Positions 26,301 through 37,882 of a stretch of DNA of 64,000 bases are shown here, in pieces. The first letter of the stretch is position 1, and every line of letters begins with the position of its first letter. The stretch spans positions 91,034,151 to 91,098,150 of the forward strand of contig NC_133120.1 of assembly GCF_033568475.1 (NCBI RefSeq), written 5' to 3'. The stretch is from Henckelia pumila. Taxonomy: Eukaryota; Streptophyta; Magnoliopsida; Lamiales; Gesneriaceae. Made by a program: the position numbers and the translations under genes. The notes under the pieces are model-generated. The model worked only from the letters and a program-made list of their open reading frames with translations, did no database searches and had not been told where the DNA came from.

Positions 26301-27623
26301 ACTTATAACTCATGATCTGAACATCAACTTCTCAACAAATGACAGTGGTGTTCCAATTTGAGATACTATCCTTCCTAAGATACTATTCTAATATTCTTTT
26401 GGTTTGAAATTTCCTTTTCCAATGTCCAATTTGTTGAGAAGATGATGCAGGATCATAGCGATAGTACTTGCATCATCGTTTAAAGTTTGTTGGCAGGTAT
26501 GATGCAGCTAAAAAGCAACTCAAACCCCTCAAACCTCTGACGCCGGATCTCTTGCAAAACGAAGATCAAAATCTTGATTTTTTAGGGCCGTATCCTTTTT
26601 CTTTCAATCTGTTATGTCTCAACATGCTGATGTACTGGATGCGGATCATAGATCATATATCAATAACCTAAGCCCGTTTTGGTTCACTTCATTTTCCAGT
26701 CAAAACTATTGCTGCAAATAATTCTCTCGTTTTCTCCTTAACATCAAATAAGGGACTTACCCCCATCACTAGCAATTGCAATCGCTCAAGGAAATCTGGA
26801 CCCGACGACAATGGAAGCTTTCGATCACTTCCCTCAACAAGGAAACCAGTTCAATCTCCACTCTCCAGATTCTGCAAGTAGAGTCTTGAGACAAGAAGAA
26901 GCTATTGAATCCACCGAAGGTGCCACTTTCAATTTGTCAAAAACTTATTTTCTAGTGAATATGTATCTAATTGAACCCATGACCGATCATTAAGGTAATA
27001 GGTATAATTAACACCTTTCTGAGAAACCCGAGAATTGTATTTGGAATCAGCAATTTAACTTATTTGGGTGGATGAATAATGAATTTCGAATTTATATTTA
27101 AAACTAAAAGCATAAATTTCATGTAAAGAATTGCTTACTCTCACTTCCCCTTGTCCATTTTGCTCATTTTGTTTCAGGCAAACTCACGAATGATGTGCCA
27201 ACAGACACAATGATCAATGGTTTCGCCCAACAAAAGCCGACAACAGTTGCGGAGAAAGTGCTGCACTCTACTGAGATCTTATCACTACAAAACTTGGTTT
27301 TCCCTTCAAAAAAACATGAAGCCTTGACAGACAATGTGAAAATGCCCTTTCGACTCCCTTCCAAAACTCCGAACAACAACCCCTTCAAGAAACGTAAACT
27401 GGAAGAAGTTCAGACAGTTGAAATTGATGAAGAGGTTTCCACGGTTACTGAGATTGAGAGCCTAGGCCCCATTGTTGAATCACAGGAAAGTATAAACTTT
27501 AAACCTTCAGCTCTTCTTACCGCAAAAGTGGAAAATGTAAGCAGAAAACTATTGAAACAGAGGCATTGCACAACTGAAGTATCCAACAATAGAAGTATCT
27601 TAAATTTCTATTCTAGAGTGTAA
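23311..27623 (+). CDS. EXO1: EXO1-like 5'-3' exonuclease / flap nuclease (XPG/FEN1 superfamily)
   Basis: Twelve exons: 23311-23388, 23480-23516, 23607-23781, 23902-23980, 24918-24962, 25175-25324, 25411-25525, 25746-25846, 26141-26238, 26497-26589, 26753-26919 and 27178-27623, giving 527 codons. The N domain starts [19 protein letters not shown] and has acidic metal-binding motifs [15 protein letters not shown] and [12 protein letters not shown]. The I domain has [23 protein letters not shown] and [12 protein letters not shown], the last being the helix-two-turn-helix that grips DNA. All expected acidic residues are visible. EXO1 resects DNA in mismatch repair and recombination. The intron after 23781 uses a GC donor; the nearby GT would bring a stop. 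The protein is shorter than the long plant EXO1 (about 735 aa) and closer to the shorter EXO1-like paralogue (about 577 aa). Residues after about 330 are low in similarity, ending [12 protein letters not shown]. Confidence 0.93.
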
Positions 27624-28052
27624 TTGTTTTTGGATTTCCAAATATTTATTATGATCTTCATGCATTCATACTTTGTCGTTCTTCAATAGGTTGGCCATTA
27701 AATAATCAACGCACGGACCGCAAGATATATACAAGCAATATTGGTGGGAATTTGCATATATGGTTACATGCTCGTATACTTTTTGAAAAAATAAATATCT
27801 TTATTAATAAATATTGTTGGTTTTGTGTTTTTCTTTTAAAAAAAAAAAAAAACAAATCATACACATATGGAGGGGTTGACGCATAGATAAAAAAAAAAAA
27901 GAAACATGAAATTGAAGCCATTAATTTATAACGTTCATGGTTCTGACTCATGCATAATCCTTCCAATAAGCACACTATATATAACTCTTAATTAAACTTA
28001 TATTATATAGATTATAGCTATATATGTTGGGCTTTGGTACTATATAATAAAT
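27624..28052. other. Intergenic, EXO1 and MFT convergent 3' ends
   Basis: The two genes point toward each other here. AT-rich with poly(A) and poly(T) tracts near 27840 and 27890. No gene seen. Confidence 0.5.
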
Positions 28053-28302
28053 TCAGCGCTTTCGGTTGGCGGGTTCTTTGTGAGCATTGAAATAGACGGT
28101 GGCAACAGGCATTCCCAGATCAAAGTAATGGGCGAAGGCCCTGGTGTTGAAATGCGAGCGGCACACCGGCGGCTCTATCCCGCCCATCACGGCTTTCTGC
28201 CGGAAAAGAACCAGTATGTAGCGGTGGATCCCCACCGGTGGCCGCGGCCCTGCATACGGCAGCACCTCCTTCCCTGAAAACCACATGACCAATGCACTAA
28301 TC

Positions 28303-28334
<32 letters not shown>

Positions 28335-28354
28335 GATCTTGTAATTCATCATGT

Positions 28355-28388
<34 letters not shown>

Positions 28389-29862
28389 GATTAGCAACTG
28401 TATGTTTTACTTTGAATTGTATTTTCTTTTTTACAAAACGATGTTCAGATGAATACATGAGAAGCAAAAGTTATGTTTCACAAAATAAAGGTACAATTCC
28501 CAAGCAAATGGCCTGCCTAATCCCTTAAATTTCAAGAAACTAAGGATTTTCTTAAATTTTTTTTTTTTGATAAATTATAAGTTTTGGATAAAATGAAAAC
28601 GAGTTATGTATTAATTTTATGTGATGTTGCCGTGCTACACGAGGATACGACGCATGTCGACCACACGTGTCAGGCTACTTTAGCGACACTTATTCAACTT
28701 TAGATTCAAACGAACAAACTGTGAAGACAAACGAACAATTATCCAATCAACCATAATTTCGTATATACATTGCTACTGCGACCTAATTAAAAATTCAGAT
28801 CATGTACGTACCTGACATTCGGTTCGAATTCATATCATATATACATATAATATATATTGCCAATGCATGCAAACCAAAAGAATTTATACATACATGCAAT
28901 AAGATGAGCAACATATTGGTAAAATGATTGTTTTGCTACATATATTAACTTGTAATTTTTTTTAACTACTTTGGTCCGATTAATTACTTGTGTGATATGA
29001 CATGTCGTAATCTTTTTCTAATATTATATCAGTAATTTTTGGTGTTAAAAAAGCCGAAAATTAAACATTAATATATAAAAACAAAAATTTGAAAATGTAA
29101 TAACCAAAACTCAAAACTGAAAAGGGATGGCAATTAATCAATTTCAAAGATAGATTTTACGTACCTCTAGCGACATTGGTGCAGCCAGGAATGTCCGTCA
29201 CGATCCTTCGAAAAGCACATCAAATTAAAAATCACAACTCATGAAAAACAAAGGTAATCTTATAATATAATTAATTAATTATTTTTCAAATTTAAATATA
29301 TAGTGATAGCTAGTAATTAATGTAACAATGATTTACCAATGAATCCATTCCCTCATGCTAGGCTCACTGGGACTTGGCGCATCTGGATCTGTCATCACCT
29401 GCAGCATCGATCATGCAACAAAATTAATTAATTAAACCACATAGAATTCAAGATCATCCAACACCAACACAACCCAAAAAACGCAAGACATGCAAGCTAG
29501 CTAGCTATATATATATATATAACCAATATTATCATTCATGAAAATGAACCCACCCGGCCCCATGGTTCAGTCAAGTGTAAAAATTATAACATACCAAAAA
29601 AACCCGTGATGAAGAAAAAGAATAAGAAGAAGAAGAAAGAGAGGAATATATATATATATTATTGTACCAAAGTGTAGAGATCAGTAGGAAGGCCAGAGAT
29701 GAGAACTCTGGGTGGTGCTGCGGACAAGGATGGCTTGATATCGCAGCCATTAGTGACATGTTTGGGTCCATAGTAAACAGACATGTTGACAGTGGGCACG
29801 AACATGTCCACCACATCGCCAATCACCCTACCAACTACCAAAGGATCAACATTTGTTGCCAT
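28053..29862 (-). CDS. MFT: MOTHER OF FT AND TFL1 (PEBP family)
   Basis: Four exons on the minus strand: 29862-29668 (195 nt), 29398-29337 (62), 29205-29165 (41) and 28273-28053 (221), 172 codons. The 62 and 41 nt middle exons are the conserved sizes of the FT/TFL1 family. The protein starts MATNVDPLVVGRVIGDVVDM. It carries the PEBP motifs DPDAPSPSEP and GIHRYILVLF and ends PVATVYFNAHKEPANRKR. The DPLVVGRVIGDVVDMF start, the PPVGIHR form and the basic tail are MFT rather than FT or TFL1. PEBP proteins bind phosphatidyl ligands and bZIP/14-3-3 partners. MFT is known from seed, where it tunes ABA-dependent dormancy and germination. The upstream region carries ABRE, CE3-like and RY elements that agree with this. 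Confidence 0.97.
28306..28388. repeat. (ATT)n and (ATC)n microsatellites in MFT intron 3
   Basis: An ATT run at 28306-28334 followed by an ATC run at about 28357-28388, both in the 0.9 kb third intron of MFT. Confidence 0.9.
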
Positions 29863-29924
29863 TTCAATGAATTGATACACAAATATATTATAGAGTATGT
29901 GTTGTGGATTAATGGAAAATGGGA

Positions 29925-30062
29925 TATTTATAGAGCTATAGGAAAGAGTTGTGAGATTAGGTAGACATGCATAGGGCGATGTAAAAAGCAATACACCACG
30001 TGTGAAACCTTCATAAAACCACCCTTTTTTTTATTTTTTGTGGCCTTGCTTTGCCACGCGTC
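29925..30062 (-). promoter_or_regulatory. MFT proximal promoter: TATA, RY, ABRE/G-box, CE3-like
   Basis: On the gene's strand TATAAATA lies at 29932-29925 (about 65 bp before ATG), an RY-core CATGCA at 29966-29971, an ABRE/G-box CACGTGT at 29997-30003 and a CE3-like CACGCGT at 30055-30061. ABRE plus CE3 plus RY is the classic set for ABI5/ABI3 control of seed genes. The sites are seen; their use is inferred. Confidence 0.55.
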
Positions 30063-32608
30063 ACTATATATATACTCTTTTTTATTATTATTTATTTAAT
30101 TATTTGCTCCTGATGAACTATCGATATAATGATTTGGGTTTTATTTATTTATTTATTTATGTAGATATGATTCATTTTGTGGTTTCTTTCATATAATTAT
30201 TTGTAACATTTAATGTGCATGCATGTGTATATATGTGTGATGTTCTCTTACATAATTTGCAGAGTATGGTTAAACAACAATTATGATAAAAAAAGTTTTT
30301 TTTTTGGTTTTGTTTTTTTAAAATAGCATTTCGAAATGTTGTTTTCATGTTTGCGAGGTTATGGAGCTTCTAATTATTAGTGCATTTTAATTAGAACGTA
30401 AGTTTTATCGAGTGTAAATTCCTCTTTTTTTTTTTCTTTTTTTTTTTCAATCAATGTATTTTAATTATACTTGTATGAGCTACTGAGTTTTTATTTCGCT
30501 TCCTTCATTTTGGGATTTTTTTTTCTCGCTTTACCGCGTTTTCTTGCGGAACTTATGTTGTCCGCTTGCAAGTTATTTCGTATTTTATGTACACGAAATG
30601 CGTTTTTTCCATGAATGAGTGATAGTTTTTGGTTATGTACATTCCATGTGAGATTCGTTATTATTCACATGTATATTCACACACTTCATCGTATGTTTTA
30701 CGCGATAAGAAAATTTATATTCACGTGACTCATCGTATGTTTAACGAGATACAATATTAATGAGCATGTCACTGGATATTAGAACATTTTTTGCATATGT
30801 TTTTTCCCCAAGTACATGAACTTTAAAAATATTTTAAGTCAACGTTTTTATGTTATTTTTTTGGTTCTTTCAGAATTAAAAGGAATTTCCTTTCAAAAAA
30901 GTGAATTAAAAGGCATTTTTATAAACAGAAATAATAATAAAAAAAAGGTTTTGGTGCTCATGTGTGAACTCTCTTCGGTACATAAAATGCTCAATCGAAA
31001 TGGTTGCCTTTTCGATACTCTAAGCAATTAGGAACCCAAACCATTTTCCCCCAAATGCTTCAATCATGTGTGCACTTTTGTATTAACTAGTGTATTCTAA
31101 TTAATACACAATTGCCAGTGCTAATGAGTTTTTTTTCCTCTCCTTTTCTAATCAATGTATTTTAACACATACATAATTGCATGAGTTACTAAGTTATTTT
31201 TTTCTCTCTTTCTTTCTTTATTTTGTTTTTTTTTTTGCTTTACCACTTTTTCGTGCTGAATTCGTGCAATCCATTTTCGATTTATGCCATACAGAGTAAA
31301 ACACATTTTCTCATGAATAAGTAACTTTTGTTTATGTAGACTTCACGCGAGATTCGTTGTTATTCACTCGATTGATTGTATGTTTTGCATGATACGTACC
31401 GTGACAAACATGCATTTAATTATATTTACACAACTCGTAGTATATTTACGTAACACAATGACGTGACTCGTCGTATGTTTCTACGTGATCATGATGCTAT
31501 GATAGCTAACATGCAATCTAGATACAAAATATTTCCTACACAATATTTTACTTCTAACTAGATAATTGAACTTTAAATATATTTTAACACATTTTCATGC
31601 TGAAATCGTTTCGTCAGCTTTTGTTTTATTTTATATCTTATATAGGTGAGATGCATTTTTTTTCCTGAATAAGTAGTAATTTTTATTTATGTAGATTTCA
31701 CGTGAGATTCGTTGTCATTCACATTTATATTCACGTGATTCATCGTATAATGTCTTGCGTAATATCGTGATAAGCACGTTTATATTCACACTACTCATCG
31801 TATGTCAATATAAATAATTGCATGTGTTACTAAGTTATTTTTTTTTCTCTTTTTTTTTATTTTGGGGTTTTTTGCTTTACCACGTTTTCGTGCTGAATTC
31901 GTGCTATCCATTTTCGTTTTATATCATATAGGGTGAAACATGTTTTTCTCGTGAAGAAGTACCTTTTGTTTATGTATATTTCATGCGAGATTCGTTGTTA
32001 TTCGTGCAATTGATCGAATGTTTTGCATGACACAATGACAAATATGTTTATGTTTGCAACTCATCATTTGTTTTGCAGATACAATGACGCGACACATCGT
32101 ATGTTCTACACTATTATTATTAACATGTAAGCTGGAGCATTTCCTACATAAATTTTTACTCTTAACTACTCGAACTTTAAATATGTTTTAACACATTTTC
32201 GTGCTGAATTCGTGCTGTCAGATTTTGTTTTATTTTATATTTTATATAAGTGAGATGTGTTTTTTTCGTGAAAGAGTAATAGTTTTTTTTATGTAGATTT
32301 CACGTGAGATTCCTTGTTATTCATGTTTATATTCACACGATCCACCGTATGTTTTAAAATACACTAATAAGCATGTTTATATTCACACGACTCATCGTAT
32401 GTTTTACGTGATACATAATGCATTGATAATTAACATGTAAGTTGTATATTAAAAATGTCTTATATATATATATTGTTTCCGAAGCACTTGAACTTTAAAA
32501 ATATTTTAAATCAACGTGTTTTTATGTTTTTTTTGGGTGATTTTAGGCATTTAGCATTAAAATAAATTTCTATATTTTTTTTAAAAAATAATAATTAAAA
32601 GGCATTTA

Positions 32609-32609
<1 letters not shown>

Positions 32610-32685
<76 letters not shown>
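32610..32685. repeat. (TAA)n microsatellite, about 25 units
   Basis: Uninterrupted TAA units within the repeat array. It produces a spurious poly-Tyr open frame on the minus strand. Confidence 0.95.
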
Positions 32686-32688
<3 letters not shown>

Positions 32689-32792
32689 GAGTTCGGTGCT
32701 CTCTTCGGTACATAAAATTGCTCACGGACCCAATAATTGATCGAAAAGGATGCCTTTTCGACACTCGAAGCGATGGAAAATTTCATCCTACC

Positions 32793-33194
32793 TAGTAATG
32801 ACAATGGGTCGGGTATGGGTAGGATATCGTGCCTCCATTTCCATACTCATTTATTAAATTCATCCTCATACCCATACCCATACCCATATCCGTCGGATGA
32901 TCGGATATCCTTACCCTACCCATATACCTATTTATTGTATATACTCCATAAAAATAATTTTTTAAAAATTTTAATTATTTGATAAAACTATACTTATTTA
33001 CTATATTTTTATATCAAAATTTTTAAGATAATAAAAAAATAAAACACCGAAGAAAATTTACAACCAAAGACTTATATAAAAAATAAAACTTCTAAAAAAT
33101 AGCATTAGTTTTATATTAATAATTTTTATTATTTCATCCAACTAACATAATTCAACAAAAAAAAATTAAATTAGCATTTATTTAATATAAATTA

Positions 33195-33225
<31 letters not shown>

Positions 33226-33396
33226 ATCGGGTATCGGGTCGGGTATGGGTAGGATACCACTACATCCTCCTCCATTCCCAGTTACGAGATCCCTATACCC
33301 ATTAATTTAATCGGGTCCAAAAAATGCCTCCATACCCTCCTTCGTTCGGGTCGGATATCGGGCTCCCATCGGGTTCGGAGGAAATTGCCATCCCTA
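32793..33396. mobile_element. Non-autonomous hAT MITE (604 bp) in the repeat array
   Basis: Ends TAGTAATGACAATGGGTCGG and GAAATTGCCATCCCTA are imperfect inverted repeats. A perfect 8-bp target duplication ATCCTACC flanks it (32785-32792 and 33397-33404). Subterminal GGGTCGGGTATGGGTAGGAT blocks and an AT-rich middle match a common plant hAT MITE type. No coding capacity. Confidence 0.85.
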
Positions 33397-33915
33397 ATCC
33401 TACCCCATGGATTTTACCCCCACGTGATAGGTGGAAGCACATGATTGATCAAATTATGCAGGCCCCACATAATTGATGTGAGACCCCTATAATTTGAACC
33501 AATAAAAGAGTTCCACCTACCCCATGGGGTAATACCCATGAGATAGGATCGAAGTAACCCGAAGCGATTAGGAACTCAAAACCTTTCATCGCTTCGATAT
33601 TCCAACAGTACTATTCCTGATTATATTACATATATATGATTTTAATTTAATTTTATATATGCTTGATTCAATATTGTGTATTTTGTTTGATACAATTATT
33701 GGTGGCATTTATTAACGTGTATATATGTTTTATTAATTACGTGGGAGTATATGTTCGAACAATAATTCTTTTTAATAATTTTTTGGATTTTTTTTTTTGA
33801 AATAATGGTTCAAAATGTTGTTTTTATGTTTTTGTGATATGAAACTTCTAATTAGTTTATTTTAACAAATAATTGTCATTGTTAGTGAGTTTTTTCTCCT
33901 CTTCTCTAATCAATG

Positions 33916-34467
33916 CAGTGTTCTAAAAGGCATCGCCTAGACCCGCCTAGGCATCGTTTAGGCGCTAGGCGGTTGCCCACCGTCTCACTTTCTTGCTAGG
34001 CTATGCTTCTAGGCGTTGTCCACCTAATTTCCCGCTTAGGCGGCGCCCAAGCCGCTTAGGCGAGCAGAAATCCGCCTAGACGATTACTATATTTTATTTA
34101 AAAAAATTAAAAATAAAAACTAAAAGAGAGATGCGAAGAGAGAAACAAACACATAAAGAAAGAAAAAGGGCAGAAAAAAAAGTCAAGCAAATAATTAAAT
34201 CTCATATTACATGTGAAAACTTGATATCTATTAATATTTATGTTGTGTTGTTGTTATTATTATTATTATTAAAATTTATAATATTTTCGTGCAAAAACTG
34301 AAAACCATAAGACATAAAAATTATATTTTATAGTAAAACTCATGAATATTCCAAGTTATTTATTATTTAGATTTTTTAAAAAAACCTCCTAGACCCTTGT
34401 CTAGGCGGCTAGGCGCTAGGTAGTGGGTCGCCGCCCGCCTAGCGCTTTTTAAAACATTGAATATTTG
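33916..34467. mobile_element. hAT-type MITE with GCCTAGGCG repeats (about 550 bp)
   Basis: Starts CAGTGTTCTAAAAGGC; the complement of this end is seen near 34445-34459 (GCTTTTTAAAACATTG). Both sides have GC-rich CGCCTAGGCG-type arms that fold on each other. The 8-mer AATCAATG occurs just before it (33908-33915) and at 34468-34475. Other array copies read CTAATCAATGTATTTTAAC without interruption, so this pair marks the insertion site. Confidence 0.75.
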
Positions 34468-35684
34468 AATCAATGTATTTTAACGTACACACACTTGCAT
34501 GTGTTACTCAATTTTCTCTCTTCCTTTATTTGGAGTTTCTTTTTCTTTTTCTTTTTTGTTTTGTTTTGATATGTTTTCAAGATGAATTTGCACTAATCTG
34601 TTTTCGCTTTATGTTATATCTATAGGGTGAAACACATGTTTTTTCGTGAAAGAAGTTAAAATTTTCACGTGAGATTCGTTATTATTCATGTTCATATTCA
34701 TAAAATTCATCATTTATTTTGCGTAATACAATGATAAGAACATTTATATTCATATGACTCATCAAATCATGGTTTTTTGTGATACAATAACGTGACTCGT
34801 CGTATATATGTTTTATGTGATGCAATGTTAATTAGCATGTAAGTTGGATATTGGAACAATATTTCCTATATACCTAAGTTTATATCAAAACTGACTTAAC
34901 TTTAAAAATATTTTAAATAAATGGTGTTCTTTTTTTGTTTTTGTTTTTGTGTGCTTCTAGAATTAAAAGCATTTGAAAAATAGGAATAATCAAAAAAAAA
35001 TTTGGTGAACACATTCTTAGCTCTCTCTCTCTCTCATTTTGGAAATTTTTGCTTTAACACGTTTTCTTGCTGAATTCATGCTATCGGTTTTCGATTTATG
35101 TTATATAGATGTTTTCATGCTCAATTCGTGTTCTCTGACGGTTTTCGATTTATATTATATAGCGTGAAATACGTTTTTTTTTTTTTTGTTGAAAAAGCTG
35201 TAATTTTTGTTTATTTAGATTTTACGTGAGACGTTGTGTTATTGACGTTTATAATTACGTAATTTATCGTACGTTTTGCGTGATACAGTTGTAAGCATTA
35301 TTTAAGTGACTTATGTTATATAGGACGAAATGTATTTTTTCGTGAATAAGTGATTTTGATTGTGTGAATTTTCCGCTAGATTTATTGTTGTTCACATTTA
35401 CGTTCAAGCAATTCATAGTATGTTTGCATGATATAATAATAAGCACATTTATCTTTACACAACTCATCGTATGTTTTTACTTACGTGATAGTATGATAAG
35501 TTGATAACTAGCATGTTACATGGATATTCATTAATTCCTATATATCAATTTAATAGATGGAGTATGATCATCATTCACCATCACAACAATATCATTTAAA
35601 TTTCATAATTTATAAACTATACTTTCCTAAATGAAATATGTTCACCCAAAAAAAATCGTTTTGGGAATGACAGTTTTATACCAA

Positions 35685-37738
35685 CTAGTAAAAACACGTG
35701 CGTCACGCACGTGTGTATATATATAATCTATTTATAATCAGTGGCTCGTATTACTTAAAGTTATAATCATATTTTTTAAAATTTATTTCCTAAAATTAAA
35801 ATCCACCTTCTTAATATATAGGTCAATATTTCCAAAAAAATATAGATCTAAATTATGAAATTTAGTTCTGATATGATATATGATGATGTTCTCTATCCAT
35901 ATATTTTTTTAAACACATCTTTTATAACTGTAAATCTTGATTAAACTTTTGAAGTGGTTCTTTATGAAATGCAAAAATCATGTGCATTATTTTAAGCTAC
36001 TAAAAATTTTTAGAATTTAATTTTAAAATTTATTATTAATTTTGTATCTCATATATATTTCCTCATAATTTTTTCTAAATAATTTTAGTAATTAAAATTA
36101 AACACGTCAATTTTAGGACTGATTACCATTTCATTATCACTTATACATCTTCATAAATTGCTTACCATGAATAAATTTTCTTGAAAAAAAATTAAATTAA
36201 ATCATCATGTCAAGTAACGATGGTGGTCGATGGAAAATTAAATAAAATACCGTTTTTAAAGCTTTGAAGCTTAATTATAGCACTAATTTATTGCTTTTAC
36301 CCACCTTCTAATTCAAGAAATTATTAGAATTCAATTCTTTCCATAAAAAACGTCCATTACAACTACAACATAAAAATGAATTAGATGTCGAAGAAAGAAT
36401 AATTATGGGAGAAGGAAATATTGTAAATTATATATAGGGGTGAAATATATTCAATTAATGTTGTAGTTATGAGAGTTCAATAGAGACAATTAGTTAATTC
36501 AAATAAAAAGAAAAAAATAGTTATCCTAAATTTGGTTTTATTTGATAATTGTTGTTACTATTAAAATATAATTTCTTATCCGTTTTATGGTTTTTGTTAT
36601 TATTATAATTTAAACATAGCATTGTTTATTATTTTTAGCATTTAATAATTTAAAAATATCATTGTATATATAATTCATATTTTAATTAAATACTAATGTA
36701 ATTGATCTAGTATTTCATTGAAACTAATATCTCAATTTTATATTTATATCCAAAACTATTTTTCAATCCGCTACAAAATACTATAGAATAAAAATGAAAA
36801 AGTTTTTATTTCACAATTTGAAAATTTTGTCCTTTCATTCACAATTTTAAATTTTTTAAAGGAAAATTACATTTTACATTGTTCATGAATTTGAAAATAT
36901 TTATTTTAGACAATGAAAAGTGAGCAATATTAGGTCGATACAATTATTATGTTTGTGTAATTATTATTATTTAATATTTTGTTCTTCTTGTATCTATCTA
37001 TACAAAAATATCAAGGTTTCAAAAATAAGTTTTTTTTAATTCTAACATTTGTTAAATTACTATTGGAAGTATTAACTTTTTATTTTTTTCTTTTGAAATT
37101 ATTTACAAAAATATTTTCTTTAATTGATTTTGTTTGTAAAAAATGCATGCTACATTGTTCATAGATGCAAAAAATGTTTATTTTTAGTCAATTAAAAAAA
37201 TGAGTAATATTAGGTGGTATAATTATTAAGTTTGTATAATCTATTTAAATCTATACAAAACTATAAAAATCTCATAAATATATATACCCTTTTAATTTTT
37301 AATTCTAAACTTATTTTAAATTACTGTCGAAAGTTATAACTTTTTGTTTTTCTTTTCTTTTTTTAAATTGTTTTCTTTACAAAAATATTTCTTTTAATTT
37401 TATTATTTAGTTAATTAAATGAAAATAAATCCCACCCAAAATCTTGACATAATGGAATTTTATTTTAGGCTCAATATGTTGTAACAGTTTTTTGATTTAT
37501 TTATTCTAATCAACCCACTAATACTGCATTAATATGTAATAATTAGTAAGTAATGTATTTTGCATTTATTTATATAAAAACTTATATATTTACTTTTATG
37601 TCCTAGTCATTATTTAACTTTTACATTTATATCTTTATATGTATTTATTTTTATATAAAATTGTAAAAATGTGTAAAGTAAAAGGACAAATTTGTGAATT
37701 CATAATTGTAAAACTGTCTTTTTATTCACACTTTTAGA
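35685..37738 (-). mobile_element. Helitron candidate (non-autonomous)
   Basis: On the minus strand the 3' end would be a strong hairpin (CACGTGCGTGACGCACGTG, 35713-35695), then TTTTTA and CTAG followed by T. That is the Helitron 3' signature with its A|T insertion site. A TC start preceded by A is possible at 37738, giving about 2.05 kb, but any TC would do, so that end is weak. The interior is AT-rich with no helicase frame. It contains a diverged direct repeat of about 100 bp (near 36872 and 37157, sharing AATATTAGGT and ACATTGTTCAT). Confidence 0.4.
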
Positions 37739-37766
37739 TATGTAATAAAATAATAATAATAATAAT

Positions 37767-37850
37767 CAGGGGCGGCCCAGGCCCTGGGCGGCCAGGGCAC
37801 GCGCCCAGGGCCACACCCTTGTGTGGGGCCAAAATTTTCTTTTAAAATAT

Positions 37851-37882
<32 letters not shown>

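Larger units (their letters stand above)
30180..35530. repeat. Diverged repeat array, no gene, rich in ACGTG
   Basis: A block close to TTTCACGTGAGATTCGTTGT followed by TATTCAC and CGACTCATCGTATGTTTTAC recurs near 30641, 31341, 31697, 31979, 32299, 34663, 35219 and 35367. A companion block TTTTCGTGCTGAATTCGTGC precedes most copies. Spacing is irregular (about 150-700 bp), so this is not a simple satellite. A larger layer is also visible: sequence at 30180-30450 resembles 33690-33900, and 30826-31060 resembles 32503-32760 and 34909-35010. Two MITEs and a TAA microsatellite interrupt it. Family unknown. Confidence 0.7.

Noticed and set aside
32595-32804. Poly-Tyr open frame on the minus strand
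   Set aside because: It is only the translation of a TAA microsatellite.
36979-37164. 61-codon Phe/Leu-rich open frame
   Set aside because: Low-complexity AT-rich DNA in the Helitron candidate; no recognisable protein.
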